Assembly (NCBI GenBank): GCA_003009755.1
Contig: PXUB01000039.1
Coordinates: forward strand, 19,344-54,741
Direction: 5' to 3'
Source: Thermoplasmatales archaeon SW_10_69_26
Lineage (GTDB): Archaea; Thermoplasmatota; SW-10-69-26
DNA length: 35,398 nt
Shown: one piece after another, positions 30,823-35,398 of the stretch
Numbering within the stretch: position 1 is the stretch's first letter
How the letters are laid out: each line of letters opens with the position of its first letter
Position numbers and translations under genes: made by a program
Notes under the pieces: model-generated
Seen by the model: the letters and a program-made list of their open reading frames with translations, nothing else
The model's database searches: none
What the model was told of the DNA's origin: nothing

Positions 30823-31038
30823 TCACACGATGCGCTCGTCGCCGCGGTGCAACAGGTAGGCGCCGAACGCGATCGAGGACGCTCCCAGCCCGGTCAACAA
30901 CCAGCCGAGGTTGCGCGCCGTCGATGCTTGCGAGCCCAGCGCGTCGGCCACGGGTGGGGCCAGGGCCCACAGGAGGCCGAAGGCGGTGAACGGCAAGGCC
31001 AGGAAGATGAGCCGCCGCCCGGCCGTGGTTCCGCGCAT
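30823..31038 (-). CDS. Small two-helix membrane protein
   Basis: 71-residue protein: basic start (MRGTTAGRR), helix one LIFLALPFTAFGLLWALAPP, loop with ALGSQASTARN, helix two LGWLLTGLGASSIAFGAYLL, then charged HRGDERIV. The positive-inside rule places both ends in the cytoplasm. No family recognised. A TATA-like gcgttaaggc is centred 26 nt upstream of ATG 31038 (it overlaps the end of the next minus-strand gene), so it has its own leaderless promoter. Confidence 0.6.
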   Translation of the reverse strand: MRGTTAGRRLIFLALPFTAFGLLWALAPPVADALGSQASTARNLGWLLTGLGASSIAFGAYLLHRGDERIV

Positions 31039-31062
31039 ACCCGTGCCAGCGGGCCCGGTGCG

Positions 31063-33081
31063 TTAAGGCTTGCGGGCTCGCACCACCCACGCGGCCCCGA
31101 ACAGGAGGCAGAGGAGGGCGAGCGCGCTCGGGCCGGGGGTTTCGGCCGCCTGGTCCCCCGTGGCCGCTCCGTCGGTGGGCCGGATCGGTTCCAGCTTCGA
31201 GGGCTCGGCGTCGGGCGCGTCCTCGGTGTCGAGCTGGTCCTCGGTGGGCAGATCCACCGTGGCGGTCGACCCGGGGGTGGCCTCGGTTTCCGTGGCGCCC
31301 TCGTCCGTCGTCTCGGCCTCGTCCTCGCCGGCCTCGTCCTGGGTCGTCTCGTTGGTGTAGGTGAACTGGCCCAGGTTCAGGGCGTCGACCTGCACGGAGA
31401 GCGGTTGCCGACCCGCGTCGACGGGCACGGTCAGGTTGCTCGTGGCCGTACCTGCGGCCGGCACCTCGAGGCCGCGGGCGGCGCCGGGTTCACCGTCCAC
31501 CAGACCCAGCAGGGTCGCCGGTCGGGGGATCGGGCTCGGGTTGGTGACGTCGACCGTGATCCGTGCCTGTTCGCCGGTGGATGCCACGTCGACGGGGTCG
31601 ACGGTGAGGGGGTCGGTGCCCTCCTCGATCGTCCAACCGTCGACGGTGATCGCGCGCGTCACGACGTGGCCGTCGGCGCGATGGATCGACAGCGGGTGGG
31701 TGCCCTCGTCCGGCAGATCGGTGACCAGCGTCCCGTTGGCGTCGGTGAACCCCTGCGAGCGGTCGTCGAGGTAGACGGCCGCGTCGGACAGCGGGCGATC
31801 GCGGCCGTCGGTGAGGGTCCAGTGGACCTCGGGACCATCGTGCACGGCGGCGTGGACGCCGGCGGTCGCATGGATCGCGACCGGCTGGTCCGTGCGGGCC
31901 AGCGAGACCCGGGCCTCGCCAGGGTCCTCGTCGGCGAGGTCGATCGTCCAGCCGGTCTCGTGGCCTCGGACGTCGGCCGTGGCGCCGGTCACGGTCGGCG
32001 AGAGGGCGCGCAGACGGTCGGGGCCGGTCAGGTCGACGCGGAGGGAGGCCGAGCCTTCGGCCACGTGCAGCGGGTGGATGGCCAACGTGGGATCACCGAC
32101 GGTGATCTGGGCGGGCAGATCGATCCAGCGGTCGCCCCCGGCCGGCTGCACGCTGATCCGGTGGGTGCCCAGCGGGAGGTCGTCGAGCGTGTCGGCGGGC
32201 ACGCGGGCCCGGCCCTCGCGGACCGGGACCGAGGGGCTGGCGGCCCCGTCGGCGCCCCTCAGACGCAGGGTGCCCTGTGCGGGCGCCCCATCGCGCGTGA
32301 CGTTGACCTCGAGCGGGCCCTGGTCCAGACCTCGGAACCAGGTCGACCGGTCCATGGAGGCCTCGAGCCCGATCAACCGGACGCTGGGCATGGTGCCGGC
32401 GTTGTCGGTGGTTCCCTCGCGCACGTACAGGTAGTAGGTGCCGGGCTCGAGCGAGGCGTCCGAGCGCAGCAGGGTCGTGTTGTCGCGGGCCTGGACCTCG
32501 CCGGCGGTATCCGAGGGCGGCGTGTAGGCACGCATCGGTAACCCTCGGACGTCGAGGTAGCCTTGGCGGATCTGGGAGGCGGCGTCCTCGTCGACGAGAT
32601 AGGCTTGGACATCATCGTCGCCCTCGATCTGGGCGGAGACCTCGATCTCGTCGCCGGCGTACACCTCGTCGTCGGCGACGGCGACGGCCATCTGGCCGCC
32701 GGCCGCCTTGTCGGTATCGCCAACCCCGCCGACACCGCCCGTCATCATGAACCCGTACACGGCCAGGCCTGCGACCAGGGCGGCCACGAGCGCGCTCGCC
32801 AAGGCCAGGTAGAACCGGGTCCGCTGGGGGTTGAGCAAGCGCTTGCCGCGACCGGTGAGGTGGTAGTAGACCCACAACCGGTCGTCCTCCTGGCGTTCGA
32901 CCAGGCCGACCTCGGTCAGCTTGTCCAGGTGCTCGTGCACGGTCGCCTTGCCCAGATCGAGCTCCCGCGAGAGCTCGGTCACCGTCATGCGCTGGTCCTG
33001 GAGCAGGGAGAGGATGTCCCTGCGGGTGTCGGCGGCCAGCACCTTGATCAGATCCGGTTCGAGCGGGAGCTCCTCGGGCAT
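31063..33081 (-). CDS. Membrane-tethered ArsR-like HTH protein with large external domain and archaeosortase-type C-terminus
   Basis: 672-residue protein with an unusual order. Residues 8-85: winged helix of ArsR/MarR type (DLIKVLAADTRRDILSLLQD, TVTELSRELDLGKATVHEHL, DKLTEVGLVERQEDDRLWVY then YHLTGRGKRLL). Residues 90-113: membrane helix (FYLALASALVAALVAGLAVY). Residues 125-600: extracytoplasmic beta-rich region with Ig-like or carboxypeptidase-regulatory-like repeats (TLTDGRDRPLSDAAVYLDDR, TDANGTLVTDLPDEGTHPLS, ITVDVTNPSPIPRPATLLGL). Residues 600-645: acidic Thr/Glu-rich stalk. Ending: ETPGPSALALLCLLFGAAWV then VRARKP, i.e. Pro-Gly, helix, basic tail, as in PGF-CTERM signals. ATG 33081 is chosen over a longer frame because the HTH starts there and a GGTATGGA element lies about 26 nt upstream. 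Confidence 0.85.
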   Translation of the reverse strand: MPEELPLEPDLIKVLAADTRRDILSLLQDQRMTVTELSRELDLGKATVHEHLDKLTEVGLVERQEDDRLWVYYHLTGRGKRLLNPQRTRFYLALASALVAALVAGLAVYGFMMTGGVGGVGDTDKAAGGQMAVAVADDEVYAGDEIEVSAQIEGDDDVQAYLVDEDAASQIRQGYLDVRGLPMRAYTPPSDTAGEVQARDNTTLLRSDASLEPGTYYLYVREGTTDNAGTMPSVRLIGLEASMDRSTWFRGLDQGPLEVNVTRDGAPAQGTLRLRGADGAASPSVPVREGRARVPADTLDDLPLGTHRISVQPAGGDRWIDLPAQITVGDPTLAIHPLHVAEGSASLRVDLTGPDRLRALSPTVTGATADVRGHETGWTIDLADEDPGEARVSLARTDQPVAIHATAGVHAAVHDGPEVHWTLTDGRDRPLSDAAVYLDDRSQGFTDANGTLVTDLPDEGTHPLSIHRADGHVVTRAITVDGWTIEEGTDPLTVDPVDVASTGEQARITVDVTNPSPIPRPATLLGLVDGEPGAARGLEVPAAGTATSNLTVPVDAGRQPLSVQVDALNLGQFTYTNETTQDEAGEDEAETTDEGATETEATPGSTATVDLPTEDQLDTEDAPDAEPSKLEPIRPTDGAATGDQAAETPGPSALALLCLLFGAAWVVRARKP

Positions 33082-33120
33082 CCGTGCACCTATCCGACGG
33101 TGTCCATACCTACCGGCCCG

Positions 33121-33132
33121 TCCTACAAATAC
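33121..33132 (+). promoter_or_regulatory. TATA-like box for the vWA gene
   Basis: tcctacaaatac is the clearest AT-rich element between the two divergent genes on the plus strand. It would start transcription near 33150, downstream of the only GTG that could begin a longer protein. Confidence 0.45.
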
Positions 33133-33173
33133 GTCTGGGGGGTGTTCGGTGGGCACCGAACGCCGGAGCCCAC

Positions 33174-35108
33174 CTGCCGCGGGCGGCCGGTGGTTCCCGA
33201 GGTTGGGCATCGATCGCGATCGTCGTGGCCTTGCTGGCCGGCGGCCCGGCAGGATCGGCCTTGGCCGACCACGTCGACCACGAGCGCGAAGACGAATGGC
33301 ACATCACGCACACCGTGAACGCCACCGTCGTCGACAACTACGCGACCGTACGTGTCGGCGTGGAGATCGTGAACGAAGGCCCCGATCCCGAGTTCCCGTT
33401 CCGGGTCGACCTACCCGAGGACGCCTACGTGACCGGGCTCACGGTGACACGTGACGGGAAGACCTACGAGGCCGACATCCAGGCCGCCGAGGAGGCTCGC
33501 GAACGGTACGAGCAGGCTCGCGAGGAGCATCGGTCGGCGGGCCTGGTCGAGGAGGCCGACGAGGGCGTGTATGCGTACAACATCAACGTGGAAGGCACTG
33601 AGACGGTGCAAGCGACGCTGACCTACGAGCGCTACGTGACCGCCGACGGCGGGGTCTACGAGCTCGGCCTGAGAGCACCGGCCACGCAACGCGGGATCGA
33701 CGAGGGCGCCACGATCGAAGCCCACGTCCAGCACCGGGCGGGGCTGGAGACCTTGCAGGCCGCCCCCGAGGCCGAGATCACCCGCTCGGGTGACTCAGGG
33801 CACGTCGTCCGCCACGTCGACCCTCGCGGCCAAGACGAAGCCAGCGACCTCCGCGTCCGGTACGAGCTGGCCCAGACGCCGCCTGGGGGCGCGATCGAGG
33901 CCGCCGTCGAGGATGGGACCGGGTACTTCGCGCACCGGTTCCGAGCCTCCGAGACGATGGACCGCGTCCCGGTGGACGTCGCCCTCGTGCTCGACACCAG
34001 CGGCTCGATGACGGGGGACAAGATCGCCCAGCTCGAGCAGGCCACGCGTCGCCTCGTCGACGACCTGGAACCCCGCGACCGGCTGGCGTTGACCTTCTTC
34101 GCCGACGACACCGATCGGCCCTGGGAGGGGTTCGCGTCCGTCGATGCGAACACGACCGACCGTGCCTTCGACGCCCTCGAGCGGATGCGCGCCACCGGGT
34201 CCACGAACATCGAGCAGGCGATCGCTGACGGCTTCGCGCCCCTCGGCGATCTCGAGACCTCCGTCGAACGCTTGCCCGTCGTCGTGTTCCTCACCGACGG
34301 CCGCCCGACGACGGGGGTCACCGGCGAACACCAGCTGCGCACCGCGGCCCTCGAGGCCAACGACGCCGGCGCCCACGTCTTCTCCCTGGCGTTCGGTGCC
34401 GACGCCGACTGGGGTCTCGTGCACGGGCTCGCCCAGGACGGCGAGGGCCTGGCCCGCCACGTCCAGGGCAGCGATCACGCGGAGGTCGAGCTCGGCTCGT
34501 TCCTGACCGCGCTCACCACGCCCGTCCTCACCGACGTCCAGCTCGACCACACCCACGCCGAGGAGACCTGGCGCGTGGGCGCCCCGGTCCTGTTCGCCGG
34601 TGGCGAGCTGTTGTACGTCGGCACCTTCGACCCCAACCGGACCACGCTCGAGGCGCAGGTGACGGCCCGCGATGACCAGGGCCGGCGCTCGTGGAACGTC
34701 TCCGAGGCCGTCGAGGAGACCAACGCCAGCTACCTGCCGGATCTGGTCGCCTACCAGCGCATCCAGGCGCTCGAGGCCCAGATCCAAGCCGAGGGCGGCA
34801 ACGCGACGCTGGAGGAGCGAGCGCTCGAGCTCGCGCTCGAACACGGGTTCGTGACCGACCAAACGAGCCTCGTCGTCGACCTGCCCGCCTCGTCCAACGA
34901 GGAACCCGAGCCACAGACGCCCGACCACGAGCCCACGGACGCAGCCGATGCGACACGAGGGGCCCAGCCCGCGGATCGATCAGCCACGGATGGAGCCGAC
35001 GAGCCCACCGAGGCCGATGAACAGCCCGCCCAAACCCCCGGTGTCGGTGCAGCCCTCGCGGTGGCCCTGCTCGCCATCGGAGCCGCGGTCGCGCGATCGC
35101 GGCCGTGA
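33174..35108 (+). CDS. Secreted VIT + vWA domain protein with archaeosortase-type C-terminus
   Basis: About 644 residues from the preferred CTG 33174. Signal peptide (GWASIAIVVALLAGGPAGSALA), probably cut before DHVDH. VIT domain at 40-165 (HTVNATVVDNYATVRVGVEI, FPFRVDLPEDAYVTGLTVTR, ARERYEQAREEHRSAGLVEE then TVQATLTYERYV). vWA domain at 265-445 with complete MIDAS: Asp274, Ser276, Ser278 (LVLDTSGSMTGDK), Thr in ATGSTNIEQA, Asp in VVFLTDGRPTTG. Beta and helical region, then acidic low-complexity stalk and QTPGVGAALAVALLAIGAAV plus ARSRP, like a PGF-CTERM signal. VIT-vWA proteins are often sortase targets. The GTG at 33084 is in frame but lies before the TATA-like element; no ATG, GTG or TTG suits the signal peptide. 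GGAG precedes the CTG by 5 nt. Confidence 0.88.
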   Translation: MPRAAGGSRGWASIAIVVALLAGGPAGSALADHVDHEREDEWHITHTVNATVVDNYATVRVGVEIVNEGPDPEFPFRVDLPEDAYVTGLTVTRDGKTYEADIQAAEEARERYEQAREEHRSAGLVEEADEGVYAYNINVEGTETVQATLTYERYVTADGGVYELGLRAPATQRGIDEGATIEAHVQHRAGLETLQAAPEAEITRSGDSGHVVRHVDPRGQDEASDLRVRYELAQTPPGGAIEAAVEDGTGYFAHRFRASETMDRVPVDVALVLDTSGSMTGDKIAQLEQATRRLVDDLEPRDRLALTFFADDTDRPWEGFASVDANTTDRAFDALERMRATGSTNIEQAIADGFAPLGDLETSVERLPVVVFLTDGRPTTGVTGEHQLRTAALEANDAGAHVFSLAFGADADWGLVHGLAQDGEGLARHVQGSDHAEVELGSFLTALTTPVLTDVQLDHTHAEETWRVGAPVLFAGGELLYVGTFDPNRTTLEAQVTARDDQGRRSWNVSEAVEETNASYLPDLVAYQRIQALEAQIQAEGGNATLEERALELALEHGFVTDQTSLVVDLPASSNEEPEPQTPDHEPTDAADATRGAQPADRSATDGADEPTEADEQPAQTPGVGAALAVALLAIGAAVARSRP

Positions 35109-35128
35109 GAGCGTGCCGAAGCGAACTC

Positions 35129-35162
35129 GCCGGTCCGGGCCGAGGCGCAGGCTCGGACCGGC
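35129..35162 (+). terminator. Long hairpin after the vWA gene
   Basis: GCCGGTCCGGGCC (35129-35141) pairs fully with GGCTCGGACCGGC (35150-35162), 13 bp with one G-T pair and an 8-nt loop. It lies 20 nt past the stop. Likely 3' end signal, though no T-tract follows. Confidence 0.5.
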
Positions 35163-35378
35163 GGGGGCAGCCGGCGGGGGAGGAGAGCAAAGCTGGGGCC
35201 CGAGGGCCAGGCGGCGGACAGCGGACCAGCAGTGGAACCCGTCAGCGATGGTCGCGATCCGCGGCCTCGGTGGTATCCACGATCGGCCGTGCTCTCGACA
35301 GGGTGCTGAACGCGCCCTCTCAATAGACATCGAACCGTTCGCGGACAACGCCTCCCGCCAAGGCCCCCATCCCCAGGC
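35163..35378. other. 216-bp stretch without a recognisable gene
   Basis: No frame on either strand resembles a protein family, and no tRNA or known RNA signature is seen. A modest stem around ctggggcccgagggccag (35194-35211) is visible. Probably intergenic. Confidence 0.4.
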
Positions 35379-35398
35379 ATGAGCAACGACGACCTCCC
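35379..35398 (+). CDS. Possible start of a gene running off the right edge
   Basis: ATG AGC AAC GAC GAC CTC reads MSNDDL, a plausible acidic N-terminus, but only six codons are visible and no TATA box or ribosome-binding site stands at the usual distance. Very uncertain. Confidence 0.25.

Overview
The window is GC-rich DNA (about two-thirds G+C by eye) from an archaeon. Supporting evidence: a complete A-type ATP synthase operon in the order H-I-K-E-C-F-A-B-D, ABCE1, a PAC2 protein, archaeosortase A beside archaetidylserine synthase and decarboxylase, RNase HII, THEP1, and TATA-like boxes about 26 nt upstream of many start codons (leaderless transcripts). Proteins are rich in Asp/Glu and poor in Lys and Cys, as in salt-adapted archaea. 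A euryarchaeal or Thermoplasmatota-type halotolerant lineage is my inference, not a proof.

Layout. 1-2.5 kb: a response regulator running off the left edge, a decayed capA pseudogene, a PAC2 protein, and a fragment of an FAD/NAD disulfide oxidoreductase. 2.5-4.8 kb: artA-psd-pssA, the cell-surface lipid-anchoring module. 4.9-8.8 kb: THEP1, a secreted lamin-tail protein, rnhB, an SCP2 protein and an RCK-DHH phosphoesterase. 8.9-9.2 kb: tRNA-Ser(GCU) followed by five back-to-back hairpins and an 18-nt copy of the tRNA 3' end, then a T-rich terminator; I know no described RNA like this. 9.6-16.9 kb: a cold-shock protein, a zinc-ribbon membrane protein, an amidohydrolase, two lipoprotein subtilases, and between them a dgcN-dgcA-like pair (N-acetyl-D-glutamate route). 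17.1-25.7 kb: the ATP synthase operon; its I subunit has no ATG/GTG/TTG start and follows the H stop codon directly in the same frame. 25.8-31.0 kb: an SRPBCC protein, a DUF389 membrane protein, ABCE1, a DsbA-like protein and two small proteins. 31.0-35.1 kb: a divergent pair, a membrane-tethered HTH protein and a VIT/vWA surface protein, both with archaeosortase-type C-termini.

How it fits together. ArtA is expected to process the C-termini of surface proteins, and PssA/PssD are needed for ArtA-dependent anchoring in haloarchaea, so the two proteins at the right end are natural candidate substrates of the module at the left. The most striking single gene is ABCE1: it keeps both ATPase domains and the ABCE1-specific insert and hinge, yet all eight cysteines that bind its two [4Fe-4S] clusters are gone. 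The most striking non-coding object is the hairpin array after tRNA-Ser. Two decayed genes lie within the first 2.5 kb.
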